Shown piece after piece: positions 26,882 to 35,356 of a stretch of 64,000 nucleotides of DNA. The notes under the pieces are model-generated. The model saw only the letters and a list, made by a program, of their open reading frames with translations, made no database searches and had not been told where the DNA came from. Every line of letters begins with the position of its first letter. Positions within the stretch are counted from its first letter, which is position 1. The stretch is from Ferruginibacter lapsinanis (lineage in GTDB: Bacteria > Bacteroidota > Bacteroidia > Chitinophagales > Chitinophagaceae), in the NCBI RefSeq assembly GCF_020783315.1, contig NZ_CP086063.1:930001-994000 (forward strand), written 5' to 3'. A program made the translations under genes and the position numbers.

Positions 26882-27316
26882 TTATTTAATTAATAACTTA
26901 TGAAATTTCTCCATCTCGCTTTTTTCTAAAGCTGACACAGGTTCATTGTTATCAAACTTCATTTTTAAAAACATCACTCTTTTATGTTGTGGATATTTTT
27001 CCAAAATATCTGTCATTAATTTTTCTGTAACAGTATCCTTAGTAACAATTGCAGCTACAGTTTTTGATGCAGGAGCCCTTTCCTTCACCGGTTTTTTTAG
27101 TATGATCGCCTGCAGTGTTGCCAATTTACCCGGGGGAATATCAGGCAAATTTTTTGCCTTCTCATACAATCCCTCTAATTGCTTTCTGCTTAATCCACCT
27201 CTTTCCTGGTAATGAAAATGTACACTATTTAAAAATTTGGATGTTGGGTTAATGGCAAGCGTAGCTTTTATTATATCCATTACAATATCTACATCGGGAT
27301 TTATCTTATGCTTCAT
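26882..27316 (-). CDS. Hypothetical helical protein
   Basis: This 144-residue protein has no signal peptide and no membrane segment. The sequence is strongly helical and lysine-rich: an N-terminal helical region with FHYQERGGLSRKQLEGLYEKA, a central Lys/Ala/Thr linker (about residues 72-95) and a C-terminal helical region ending LEKSEMEKFHKLLIK. I do not recognise a family. It lies downstream of the coiled-coil membrane protein on the same strand and may be co-transcribed with it. Confidence 0.65.
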   Translation of the reverse strand: MKHKINPDVDIVMDIIKATLAINPTSKFLNSVHFHYQERGGLSRKQLEGLYEKAKNLPDIPPGKLATLQAIILKKPVKERAPASKTVAAIVTKDTVTEKLMTDILEKYPQHKRVMFLKMKFDNNEPVSALEKSEMEKFHKLLIK

Positions 27317-27378
27317 AATAAGATGATGAATGTACGAATAACAATGCTGATTCAGGTATATTTATCAGCGCAGATTGC

Positions 27379-28296
27379 TTAAGAGATGGTTTTTATTGCT
27401 CTGCCGATCACTTTTCCTTTGTTATATAACAACATGGTGTAATTTCCTTTTTGTCCGCTGTCTGCTGCTAAAGAAAATTTTAATTGTTTAGCTTCTCCTT
27501 TTGTGTAATCAAATCTTATTTTACGGGAATAAATTTTCTTCCCTTCGTTGGTATCAAAACTGCCGGACTCCCAGGCATTTTTAAGCACTTTTCCATCTGG
27601 CTGAATAACCACTACCACTAATTCTGCATTATTCAATGTAGTTGTATTCTTTACAACAAAAGTACCTACCAGTTTTTCTGTTTGCTCTGCTTCTGTCACT
27701 TCTACTTCATTGTTGTTACTGGCTGTCAACCGCAGGTCTGAAGCGGTAAAAGAAGATTCGCTATTATTTTTTTCTGTTATTGCCTTTGCAGAATTATCTG
27801 TTTGTTTTGTGTTTTGAACAATTGCATTTGCATTCCCGGTATATTCAGCAAGCATTGCATTCAATCGTTTATTCTCATTTTCTATGTCAATATTTCTGTT
27901 CCGTAGTTCATCTACTTTTAATTGCAACTCGCCGATCTTTTGTTTGGCCAAAGACAGGTCAGCCAGAGAACTATTATCTTTCAACAAAGAAGCGATCTCA
28001 TTTCTAAGTGTGTTAAAATCTGTAAGCTTGGTATTAAGGTTTAATTTTAATGAATCCTCTTTTGTTAATGACGAATTATGTTGAAACTGATTAACAGTTT
28101 CGGCATAAACTTTTTGTAATGAATCCCTGGTTGTATTAACTAAAAGATTTGTATGCTTTGCTGCAATCGCAGTTATGCTTTTTTGTTCTTGCGATTTGGT
28201 ATAAAAATTATACCCTAAAATACACAACAAAATAAATGAAGCCAGCAGCAACACGATTGAAATAGCCAACAGCGGATAAAATTTAGTATCCTTCAT
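27379..28296 (-). CDS. Membrane-anchored coiled-coil protein
   Basis: This 305-residue protein has a single N-terminal transmembrane helix (about residues 9-31), a long coiled coil (about 60-155, with repeated leucine/asparagine heptads), an acidic/serine-rich linker, and a beta-rich C-terminal domain (about 205-305) containing GTFVVKNTTTLNNAELVVVVIQPDGKVLK and ending GKVIGRAIKTIS. The C-terminal domain would lie in the periplasm. I do not recognise the family. It follows the secreted actin-fold gene after 39 bases on the same strand, so the two probably form one unit. Confidence 0.7.
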   Translation of the reverse strand: MKDTKFYPLLAISIVLLLASFILLCILGYNFYTKSQEQKSITAIAAKHTNLLVNTTRDSLQKVYAETVNQFQHNSSLTKEDSLKLNLNTKLTDFNTLRNEIASLLKDNSSLADLSLAKQKIGELQLKVDELRNRNIDIENENKRLNAMLAEYTGNANAIVQNTKQTDNSAKAITEKNNSESSFTASDLRLTASNNNEVEVTEAEQTEKLVGTFVVKNTTTLNNAELVVVVIQPDGKVLKNAWESGSFDTNEGKKIYSRKIRFDYTKGEAKQLKFSLAADSGQKGNYTMLLYNKGKVIGRAIKTIS

Positions 28297-28335
28297 GTAT
28301 ATTGTTGAAAATATTTTTTTGTGGGTGAATGATCT

Positions 28336-29502
28336 TTATTTGCCGATTATGCTTTCATCAACATAGGCAGATATCCAACCTACCTGTCCGTTCTTTACCA
28401 GATAAAATTGTTTCTTTTCGTAGATGCCCTCAAACTGACGCATGATCTTTAATAATAAACCTGTTCCTGCCAGCAATGCCTTTTGATCAAACACTTTATT
28501 TACTTTTTTCACTTCTGTTCCGATTGCCGCTTTATCCAGCGTTACATCAGTGATGTTCTTTACAATAAATTCATCAGAAAATTCTGCAGCATTCTTTGCC
28601 AATTTTTCGCTGAATTTTTGCACTTCATTATAAGTAACAGGTACAACAGGATTGTCAATCATTTCCGGGAAAAGCAATGTTGCAACAGACCAGGCAATAC
28701 CACCGCTGAAAGCAATATTATCACTCATGCTATAAGCGCCGCTAACATTCACTGCGTAAGTGATTTCAGTGTTTGGGCTACCGGCCAATACCCTGTATAA
28801 TTGCTTGTTGAAGTTGGCTATGCTCAGATCCCCTTCACATCTCTTTTCTACTGCATTGGCAATACTTTTAGTACCCCAGGTAAGTTGAAATAGTTTGAGG
28901 TTTTTTGTATTCTCATCAGGAAAGTAGCCACCCTTAGTATTTCCACTTCCGATATCAACTAAAAATGTAGTGAATCTTTTAGACTCAGGCACAATCCCTA
29001 AATGCGATAACCTGGCTTCGTCTATTACATCAATTACTTCAACACGACGTTTGGGCTCTGCTATTCTTATTCTGAATGAATCTATCAGCGCATTTATCCA
29101 ACTGGTTTTATTGTCTTTTTCTGCCTGCATTTTTACACCACTGCTGATAACAGTAAAAATCTTATCGGATGCAATTTCATTTTGTTTGTTTGCAACAGTA
29201 TACAAACTGGTTAGTTCTTTCAATGTTGCGGTAAATGATGAAGGTGAAAAAGAAATAAAGTCCGTATTGACAGATGTGTCTTTTAATAAATTAAATGTTC
29301 CTGTATTTTGTGCTTTGTTGGCAATTTCTATAAAACTCATCTTCACCCCTTTTGAGCCCACTTCTATTCCTGCGTACACGGCAGACCTTTTGAATTTTAG
29401 TTTTAAACTTGTTTGAGCGTAAGTAGTACCTGCAGCAAAAACGATCGTAATCAAGGAAAGGCAAAAACGTTTTAGTAAAATACGCATCATTGGTAAGGTC
29501 AT
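28336..29502 (-). CDS. Secreted Ppx/GppA-like (actin-fold) protein
   Basis: This 388-residue protein combines a signal peptide (about residues 6-29, FAAGTTYAQ) with an ASKHA (actin/Hsp70/Ppx-like) fold. The phosphate-1-like motif is AVYAGIEVGSKGVKMSFIEI near residue 41, and the phosphate-2-like motif is FLVDIGSGNTKGGYF near residue 195, both in Ppx/GppA style. A SGGIAWSVATLLFP segment near residue 280 may be the adenosine-like region. An exported member is odd, since the periplasm lacks ATP; binding of polyphosphate, another phosphoester or a purely structural role are alternatives. Starts at 29490 or 29487 are equally possible. Confidence 0.65.
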   Translation of the reverse strand: MTLPMMRILLKRFCLSLITIVFAAGTTYAQTSLKLKFKRSAVYAGIEVGSKGVKMSFIEIANKAQNTGTFNLLKDTSVNTDFISFSPSSFTATLKELTSLYTVANKQNEIASDKIFTVISSGVKMQAEKDNKTSWINALIDSFRIRIAEPKRRVEVIDVIDEARLSHLGIVPESKRFTTFLVDIGSGNTKGGYFPDENTKNLKLFQLTWGTKSIANAVEKRCEGDLSIANFNKQLYRVLAGSPNTEITYAVNVSGAYSMSDNIAFSGGIAWSVATLLFPEMIDNPVVPVTYNEVQKFSEKLAKNAAEFSDEFIVKNITDVTLDKAAIGTEVKKVNKVFDQKALLAGTGLLLKIMRQFEGIYEKKQFYLVKNGQVGWISAYVDESIIGK

Positions 29503-29610
29503 TTAGCTATAAAAATACTAAATATCCTTGTCTGTGCTGCATTACAAAGGCTACTGTGAAAAAAATGTGTTAAACTACACTCAACCAAAAATAGATAAAC
29601 TAAACAATCT

Positions 29611-30252
29611 CTACGTATCAAAACTTCTTACATCAGTATTCTTTAATAAAAACTGATTGATCGCATCATAATTTCTGTCGGGGGAGCTGATACGATATAG
29701 ATAAATGGCATCGCTATCCACTTTCATTACTTTGATACACCTGAATTTCATATCATGCTCTGCAAAAAAAGCCTCCAATGCACTTTTAAAATTCGGAGCT
29801 ACTTCAATGGTATGGATCCGATAGTCTTTTACCCGATGTAAACTATTGATAAAGCGTTGTACCGGTTCCAGTACAAACAAAGCAATCAATACCATCCCCG
29901 AAACTACTATTGTAAGCGGATAGTTATGATAGCCTATCGCCATTCCCAAAGCTGCGGTGATCCATATCAATGCTGCGGTAGTAAGTCCGTTTACAGAGAT
30001 TCCTTCTTTAAAGATCACACCGGCGCCAATAAAACCAATACCTGTAACAATATTACTGGCAATCCTATCCGGACTCCCATTACCGGTTTCTTTAGATAAA
30101 ATTGTGTACAAGCAAGATCCCACGCAGATGAGGATCATTGTCCTAAGCCCCGCCGGTTTACTTCTAAACTCTCTTTCGAGCCCGATAACCGCACCAATGA
30201 TAAATGCAAATGAAACCTGGGCTGCCTCTTCAAAATAAATTGTAATATCCAT
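29611..30252 (-). CDS. MgtC/SapB family protein
   Basis: This 213-residue protein has four or five N-terminal transmembrane segments with the MgtC core (FAFIIGAVIGLEREFRSKPAGLRTMILICVGSCLYT, GVIFKEG, TTAALIWITAALGMAIG), followed by a C-terminal cytoplasmic ACT-like domain (about residues 140-213). MgtC proteins modulate F-ATPase, Mg2+ and virulence-related physiology. It appears monocistronic. Confidence 0.9.
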   Translation of the reverse strand: MDITIYFEEAAQVSFAFIIGAVIGLEREFRSKPAGLRTMILICVGSCLYTILSKETGNGSPDRIASNIVTGIGFIGAGVIFKEGISVNGLTTAALIWITAALGMAIGYHNYPLTIVVSGMVLIALFVLEPVQRFINSLHRVKDYRIHTIEVAPNFKSALEAFFAEHDMKFRCIKVMKVDSDAIYLYRISSPDRNYDAINQFLLKNTDVRSFDT

Positions 30253-30321
30253 TTTAAAAATCGTTTTGGAGGTTACATTTTTAATGTTTGCTCCTGGAAT
30301 GTTTAGAGGTTTTTTAAAAAC

Positions 30322-33300
30322 TTAATTCCTTCTTGCCAAAACAATTGGAGTTTTAAATGTTTTTTTGTTTCCTTTCAGGTTAAATATTTCCGTATAAATT
30401 ACATAGATACCAATTGCTAACTGTTGATTTTTCTCTCCCAATCCATCCCACCTGAAAATGCCGGTTGATCCACATAATGCATTTTTTTGAAGGTAGCGTA
30501 CCGGTCTGCCCGATGCATCAAAAATGGTAATATTTGCTACATAACCCGGCTCAGGGAAATTATATTTTAGTGTAGCGATATCATCAATGCCATCATTATC
30601 CGGAGAGAAAATTGCCGGATCAACGGTTACATCCCCCTGTGGTTGAAGATCTATTCTATATTGAGAATTTTTGTACGTTGGTGTACCATTACCAAAGCCC
30701 ACTGATGTTGCGGCTGAGTGCCAGTTTCTTTCCTGCTCACTTTGCACTAATGATGTATCATCGTAATTGATTCTTTCCAATGCAACATTTTCTCTGTTAC
30801 TGATCAATTTAAAATGCCATTTCTCTGTATATCTTATTTCATCAATGATATTTGTATCAGCATCGCAAATAATTACAAATCCTTTGTCATCACTATAAGA
30901 AGGCATATTGACAGTTACAAAAGCGGCCGGGTCTTTTACAACAAAGTCTCTTTGTACAATAGCAGGATCTTCGGTTGCTACCACAAAGGCACCGGGTTGT
31001 AATAAACGACCGGATACACTTAAGGGAACCAACGTTCCTATTTTCCCTGTTGTGCTACTACGATTGGTAATGTATATTTTGCTAAGATCGATCACTTTAT
31101 TACTGCGGTTATATATCTCTACATAATCAACTCCCGGAGGTTCTGCATTAATAGAAGGAAGTGGATTAAATAATATTTCATTTACTACAAGGTCAAAACG
31201 AACAGCCGGAGATGCTACAAAAAGTTTAGCTGTATTATCTGTACTTATTTGGTTCCCCAAGCAATCGGTGATAGCAGTAGCTGCGGTTATCGTATATTCA
31301 ACACCGGTTGTTAATGGGGTTGATAATGTAAGGTTAACAGCATCAAACAAAGGCCCTACAGTTACGCCATCTATAATAGATATCCCTCCTGTTAGTGAAT
31401 AGTTTGTAATCGTTGCGGCTTTCAGGCTATCCAATGTTTCATCAAAATGTAAAACAATATGGGTAGGGTCTGTAACAAAAGCACTTACTAGTTTAGGACC
31501 GGTCAGATCAGTCGTTCCTCCATTAACAGAATTTATCGCTCCCGGTGTTCCCCCTTTTACATCCGTGCTGGCCTTCCAATTGGATATACCGGAACAAGGA
31601 CTTTTGGTATTGATCATTTCCAGTGTCCAGCCTCCGTCTTGTTTAGATGCATCATGATACCAATCCAAATTATAACTTACCGCATGTATCACGGATCCGG
31701 AAGCATTTACCAATGTCAGTGGTTCTCCTGTATTATTTAAAGATGGAAAACTTGTAGGAGAAAGCGTTGGACCAAATGCAGAAAGATCCGGAGCAGACGT
31801 ACTTGAACAAAGGATCACATAACTATTGGGAGGAAGAATATAAGAAGGGAAAGCCCCACTTTGTCCTGTTGCATCTTTTAATCTCCATCCCTGTAAATTA
31901 AACGAGTTGGAATTTGATGTATTTTTCAATTCTATCCATTCTCTTTCCGGCAATCCCACTGCGGGTGTCTCGTCCGCCATTATCTCATCGATCACAACAT
32001 CATATGGATTTGCAGGAACGATCGCAAAATAAGTAAACGTACCTGTTCCACCACTAATTACATTACCTAAACAGTCTGTTACGTTACTGACTGTAATAGT
32101 ATAGGTTGTTGCAGAAACTGCAGCAGACGCTAATTTTATGTTGACAGTATCAAAGCCCGGAGAAACTGTTACAGCCTCAGCCGGAGTACCAAGCCCATTG
32201 TTAATAGAATAATTAGCTATTGTTGCTCCCTTTAAACTATCTAAGCTTTCATTAAATACCAATTTAATATTTAAATTATCTACAACAATCACACTCTGCA
32301 ATACTGGCCCCGTTACATCAGCCGTTCCGCCATCAACAGAATTGATAACACCTGGCGTTCCACCTTTCACGTCTGTGCTTGCTTTCCAATTAGAGATACC
32401 TGAACATGGACTTTTGGTATTGATCATTTCTATTGTCCAACCTCCATCCTGTTTGGTAACATCATGGTACCAGCCCAAATTATAATTTACTGAATGTATA
32501 ACTGCTCCTGTTTCATTTACCAATGTTAATGGCTCTCCGGTATTATTTAAAGATGGGAAAGAAGTTACAGCCAATGTGCTGCCATAAACTGACAGATCAG
32601 CAACGGAAGTGCTTGCACAAAGAATTACATAAGCTCCCGGAGCCAGCACATAGTTTGGAAACAATCCGCTTTGACCAGTGGCATCTTTAATTTTCCAATC
32701 CTTTAAATTAATCGCTGAAGTAGTTGTGTTTTTTAATTCAACCCATTCTCTCGCAGGCAACCCAACAGCCGGTGTCTCATCTGCCATGATCTCATCAATC
32801 ACCACATCGTATTGTTTAGCTACATAAGGAGCAAAATAGGTAAAGTTGGCCGTTCCTCCACTGATCGCATTACCTGCAATATCTTTTACTCCATTTACAG
32901 TAAGTTGATTTGCAACTGCGTCCGCAAAATTAGCAGCAAAGGTTAAATGAACCAGGGAGGTATTACTGCCATCTAGTACTGCAGTAGATGGAGCTCCGAT
33001 ACTATTGTTAACTGAGTAGTTAGCTGTTGTACCAGCTGTGGTAGCATCTAAGGGTTCATTAAATAATACATCTATAGCATTAACAGATATTACTGTTGCC
33101 GACTGAACCGTTGGTGGTATAATATCTGGGACATATGCTTGCACAGTTATATCATCAAAAAAATGTTTTTGAGCAAAACTGGCCACCGTACTTTGTTTTA
33201 TTAAAAACCCAAATGCCGTTGAAGTGGTATAAGCATTATCAGTAATACTTCCTTCACTTACATATGATGTACCTGTGCCTGTCATATCTCTGTACAAAAC

Positions 33301-33798
33301 AAATTGATTTGCAGCATCTCGTATAACCTTTATTTTTATCAGGTTGTTAGATGATGAACCAACTGAAGAATTAACCCCATCAATAAGTATCGTAGATGTG
33401 GCTCCGTCTTTTCTGTATAAACTGATATCGTCGCTCGTGTTCCCTATTCGTACAAAGAAACCATTGGTAGTGGATGCTGAAAGATCTGCAGCCGACGCAA
33501 TTAAAAAAGCATCAACATAATTTGCGCCTGACGTGGAAAATTTAAGGTTTACAAAGAACTCCCATTGAGTACTGGTTGCCAATGTGCTGGGTGTACTAAT
33601 ATAAAAGGTACTGTTGGCAACAGTATTGTTACTTTGCAATTGACCCGAACCGTTTACAATAAAATCGGTTGACGCACTTGGTGTCCAAACCGGATTAGCT
33701 GTATAATCACCATCTGTAAAACTTTCGGCTACCTGAGAAAATCCTAACATATTGGTTAATAACAATATTGCAGCAAGGGAAAACGTCTTTATATACAT
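30322..33798 (-). CDS. Large secreted lamin-tail-domain protein with gliding-type C-terminus
   Basis: This 1158-residue surface or secreted protein begins with a signal peptide (about 1-21) and a LamG-like region of about 200 residues. Three units follow, each made of a Big_5-like domain (for example DVLFNEPLDATTAGTTANYSVNN) and a lamin tail domain. The first two LTDs, near residues 335-485 and 600-755, are nearly identical (ADETPAVGLP, EWVELKNT or EWIELKNT, and WKASTDVKGGTPG), which points to recent duplication; the third is divergent. The last about 100 residues (FSPDNDGIDDIATLKYNF ... TIFDASGRPV) form a CHU_C/gliding-motility domain used for type IX secretion. The ligand is unknown. Confidence 0.88.
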   Translation of the reverse strand: MYIKTFSLAAILLLTNMLGFSQVAESFTDGDYTANPVWTPSASTDFIVNGSGQLQSNNTVANSTFYISTPSTLATSTQWEFFVNLKFSTSGANYVDAFLIASAADLSASTTNGFFVRIGNTSDDISLYRKDGATSTILIDGVNSSVGSSSNNLIKIKVIRDAANQFVLYRDMTGTGTSYVSEGSITDNAYTTSTAFGFLIKQSTVASFAQKHFFDDITVQAYVPDIIPPTVQSATVISVNAIDVLFNEPLDATTAGTTANYSVNNSIGAPSTAVLDGSNTSLVHLTFAANFADAVANQLTVNGVKDIAGNAISGGTANFTYFAPYVAKQYDVVIDEIMADETPAVGLPAREWVELKNTTTSAINLKDWKIKDATGQSGLFPNYVLAPGAYVILCASTSVADLSVYGSTLAVTSFPSLNNTGEPLTLVNETGAVIHSVNYNLGWYHDVTKQDGGWTIEMINTKSPCSGISNWKASTDVKGGTPGVINSVDGGTADVTGPVLQSVIVVDNLNIKLVFNESLDSLKGATIANYSINNGLGTPAEAVTVSPGFDTVNIKLASAAVSATTYTITVSNVTDCLGNVISGGTGTFTYFAIVPANPYDVVIDEIMADETPAVGLPEREWIELKNTSNSNSFNLQGWRLKDATGQSGAFPSYILPPNSYVILCSSTSAPDLSAFGPTLSPTSFPSLNNTGEPLTLVNASGSVIHAVSYNLDWYHDASKQDGGWTLEMINTKSPCSGISNWKASTDVKGGTPGAINSVNGGTTDLTGPKLVSAFVTDPTHIVLHFDETLDSLKAATITNYSLTGGISIIDGVTVGPLFDAVNLTLSTPLTTGVEYTITAATAITDCLGNQISTDNTAKLFVASPAVRFDLVVNEILFNPLPSINAEPPGVDYVEIYNRSNKVIDLSKIYITNRSSTTGKIGTLVPLSVSGRLLQPGAFVVATEDPAIVQRDFVVKDPAAFVTVNMPSYSDDKGFVIICDADTNIIDEIRYTEKWHFKLISNRENVALERINYDDTSLVQSEQERNWHSAATSVGFGNGTPTYKNSQYRIDLQPQGDVTVDPAIFSPDNDGIDDIATLKYNFPEPGYVANITIFDASGRPVRYLQKNALCGSTGIFRWDGLGEKNQQLAIGIYVIYTEIFNLKGNKKTFKTPIVLARRN

Positions 33799-33878
33799 AA
33801 TTAGAAAACTTAGTCTTTAAAGATAATGACTTTCTCTTATTCTGTTATCTTTTAACAACCAATAATTATCCTTGTTTT

Positions 33879-33910
33879 TTTGGCTGATAATATATTTGTT
33901 GCTACTTTTG
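33879..33910 (+). promoter_or_regulatory. Promoter of the asd leader (TTTG, 20 bases, TACTTTTG)
   Basis: A -33-like TTTG at 33879-33882 is followed after 20 bases by an exact TAnnTTTG box at 33903-33910, close to the Bacteroides consensus spacing. The box ends four bases before the leader-peptide ATG, so the transcript should begin at or next to that ATG. Confidence 0.65.
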
Positions 33911-33914
33911 CGCC

Positions 33915-33977
33915 ATGAAATTGAATCATAAACACACAACAACTACGAAGAAACGTTCTGCTCAGCAGGAGGGTTAA
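33915..33977 (+). CDS. Thr/Lys-rich leader peptide of the asd attenuator
   Basis: This short ORF encodes 20 residues and begins MKLNHKH. Codons 8-11 are four consecutive Thr codons (ACA ACA ACT ACG) at 33936-33947, followed by two Lys codons and an Arg codon. The stop TAA is at 33975-33977. Threonine and lysine are end products of the aspartate pathway that asd serves. The ORF is followed by an antiterminator/terminator arrangement, so it looks like a classic ribosome-stalling leader. Aside from this context, a 20-codon ORF alone would not be called a gene. Confidence 0.7.
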   Translation: MKLNHKHTTTTKKRSAQQEG

Positions 33978-34015
33978 TAGTGTTTTGTTTGTTCTTACAA
34001 TATTCACAGCCTTCC
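33968..34015 (+). promoter_or_regulatory. Candidate antiterminator of asd
   Basis: GGAGGG at 33968-33973, which overlaps the last codons of the leader peptide, can pair with CCTTCC at 34010-34015, the 5' arm of the terminator; adding the next bases gives about eight pairs (two are G-U). The two structures are mutually exclusive. A ribosome stalled on the Thr codons would leave this element free, whereas one that reaches the stop codon would cover it and allow termination. A small CTGC/GCAG hairpin at 33958-33968 could act as a pause or competing stem. Confidence 0.6.
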
Positions 34016-34037
34016 AGTAAAACGGAAGGTTTTTTTT
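34010..34037 (+). terminator. Attenuator terminator upstream of asd
   Basis: CCTTCC (34010-34015) and GGAAGG (34024-34029) form a perfect six-pair stem with an eight-base loop, immediately followed by eight Ts. It lies 33 bases after the leader peptide stop and 80 bases before the asd ATG, so it must be read through for asd to be expressed from the leader promoter. Confidence 0.85.
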
Positions 34038-34062
34038 ACCCCATCCCCTAAAGGGGTGTTAA
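34038..34062. repeat. REP-like palindrome between attenuator and asd
   Basis: ACCCCATCCCCTAAAGGGG is one member of the CCCCTAAAGGGG family. Inverted relatives lie at 35111-35140 and 35357-35385 downstream of asd. Confidence 0.7.
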
Positions 34063-34117
34063 GAGTAAAAAAAAATGAAGAGAACACATATTTAATAACA
34101 ATAAAAAAAACAAAAAA

Positions 34118-35107
34118 ATGAAAGTAGCTGTAGTAGGGGCCACTGGCCTGGTTGGCAGCAAAATGTTGCAAGTATTAGCCGAAAGAAATTTTCCGGTTAC
34201 GGAATTAATACCGGTAGCTTCAGAAAAGTCTATTGGTAAAGAAGTTGAATTCAAAGGCAAGAAATACAAAGTAGTTGGTTATAAGGATGCTATTGCAGCC
34301 AAACCAAATGTTGCGATATTTTCTGCTGGCGGTGGTACGTCGCTTGCCATTGCTCCTGAATTTGCTGCAGCTGGTATTACAGTAATTGACAACTCAAGCG
34401 CATGGCGTATGGACCCTACTAAAAAATTAGTAGTGCCTGAAGTAAATGCTGATGTGTTGACAGCCGATGATAAGATCATCGCCAATCCAAACTGCTCTAC
34501 TATTCAAATGGTATTGGTGTTGAAACCATTACATGATAAATATAAAATCAAAAGAGTAGTGGTATCTACTTACCAAAGTGTTACCGGTACTGGTGTTAAA
34601 GCGGTTGACCAATTGTTCAACGAAAGAAAAGGTGTTGAAGGTGAAATGGCTTACAAATACCCTATCGACCTGAACGTTATTCCTCAAATTGATGTGTTTG
34701 TTGAAAATGGCTACACTAAAGAGGAAATGAAAATGATCAAAGAAACCAACAAGATCATTGGTGATGACAGCATTAAAGTAACTGCTACTACTGTTCGTAT
34801 CCCTGTAATTGGCGGACACAGCGAAAGTCTGAACATTGAATTTGAAAATGATTTTGATGTGGAAGAAGTAAAAGCATTGTTGAGCAAAGCTCCAGGATTG
34901 GTATTACAGGATGATATTGCAAATGCTATTTATCCAATGCCTTTAACAGCTCATGAAAAAGACGAAACTTTTGTAGGTCGTATCCGTCGTGATGAATCAC
35001 AAGCGAATACCCTTAACTGTTGGGTAGTGAGTGATAACTTACGTAAAGGTGCTGCTACCAATGCGGTGCAGATTGCGGAGTATCTTTCTGGCAAAGGATT
35101 ACTATAA
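34118..35107 (+). CDS. asd: Aspartate-semialdehyde dehydrogenase
   Basis: This 329-residue enzyme reduces aspartyl phosphate to aspartate semialdehyde with NADPH, the branch-point step toward lysine/diaminopimelate, methionine and threonine. It shows the N-terminal nucleotide-binding motif VAVVGATGLVGSKMLQVL, the SAGGGTSLAIAPEFAAAG segment, catalytic Cys126 in NPNCSTIQM, and the later VSTYQSVTGTG and RIPVIGGHSES motifs with the active-site Arg/His. Length is typical. The preceding 319-base gap holds a promoter, leader peptide, antiterminator and terminator, so expression is probably controlled by charged threonyl-tRNA (inference). Confidence 0.97.
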   Translation: MKVAVVGATGLVGSKMLQVLAERNFPVTELIPVASEKSIGKEVEFKGKKYKVVGYKDAIAAKPNVAIFSAGGGTSLAIAPEFAAAGITVIDNSSAWRMDPTKKLVVPEVNADVLTADDKIIANPNCSTIQMVLVLKPLHDKYKIKRVVVSTYQSVTGTGVKAVDQLFNERKGVEGEMAYKYPIDLNVIPQIDVFVENGYTKEEMKMIKETNKIIGDDSIKVTATTVRIPVIGGHSESLNIEFENDFDVEEVKALLSKAPGLVLQDDIANAIYPMPLTAHEKDETFVGRIRRDESQANTLNCWVVSDNLRKGAATNAVQIAEYLSGKGLL

Positions 35108-35110
35108 AAA

Positions 35111-35140
35111 CACCCCCTCTGCCCCCTTTATGGGGAACTG
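35111..35140. repeat. REP-like palindrome downstream of asd
   Basis: The element CACCCCCTCTGCCCCCTTTA, then TGGGGAACTG, matches in inverted orientation the element at 35357-35385. The central arm carries a mismatch (TTTATGGGG) relative to the family. Confidence 0.65.
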
Positions 35141-35177
35141 ATGATGGAGGAGTATAGAGTTAATTATTTCGAGAAAT

Positions 35178-35210
35178 AAAATGGGATACAAAATTTGTAT
35201 CCCATTTTTT
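35178..35210 (+). terminator. Intrinsic terminator after asd
   Basis: ATGGGATAC and GTATCCCAT form a perfect nine-pair stem around an AT-rich loop, followed by a run of Ts. Confidence 0.85.
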
Positions 35211-35245
35211 ATAAACGTAATAAAAGTTCAATATTGGTATTCAGT

Positions 35246-35272
35246 ACAAGAGTGCGACGCAACGATGATGCC
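35246..35272. repeat. Short dispersed repeat (GTACAAG...GATGATG), third copy
   Basis: The word GTACAAGAGTGCGACGC is followed by AACGATGATG. It is shared with 24517-24535 and, in part, with 15108-15142, all intergenic. Confidence 0.55.
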
Positions 35273-35298
35273 ATGAAAAACAAATGCCGGCAACCAAA

Positions 35299-35326
35299 TA
35301 AAAAAGCTCCGCATTTAACGGAGCTT
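35299..35326 (-). terminator. Intrinsic terminator of the oxidoreductase gene
   Basis: AAGCTCCG (35304-35311) and CGGAGCTT (35319-35326) pair around CATTTAA. On the minus strand the stem is followed by a T-run, so it terminates transcripts from the gene at 35387-36439. Confidence 0.8.
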
Positions 35327-35356
35327 ATATTCGAAGATTTAAATTAACGAGTTCTT

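Noticed and set aside
29490..29610. Gap before MgtC as a regulatory leader (Mg-sensing) for mgtC
   Set aside because: The gap is downstream of mgtC, which is on the minus strand; the mgtC upstream region (30253-30321) is too short to show a structured Mg leader.
34010..34037. Terminator considered as the 3' end of an upstream gene
   Set aside because: The nearest upstream gene is on the opposite strand and reads away; the only upstream plus-strand ORF is the leader peptide, so an attenuator explains it better.
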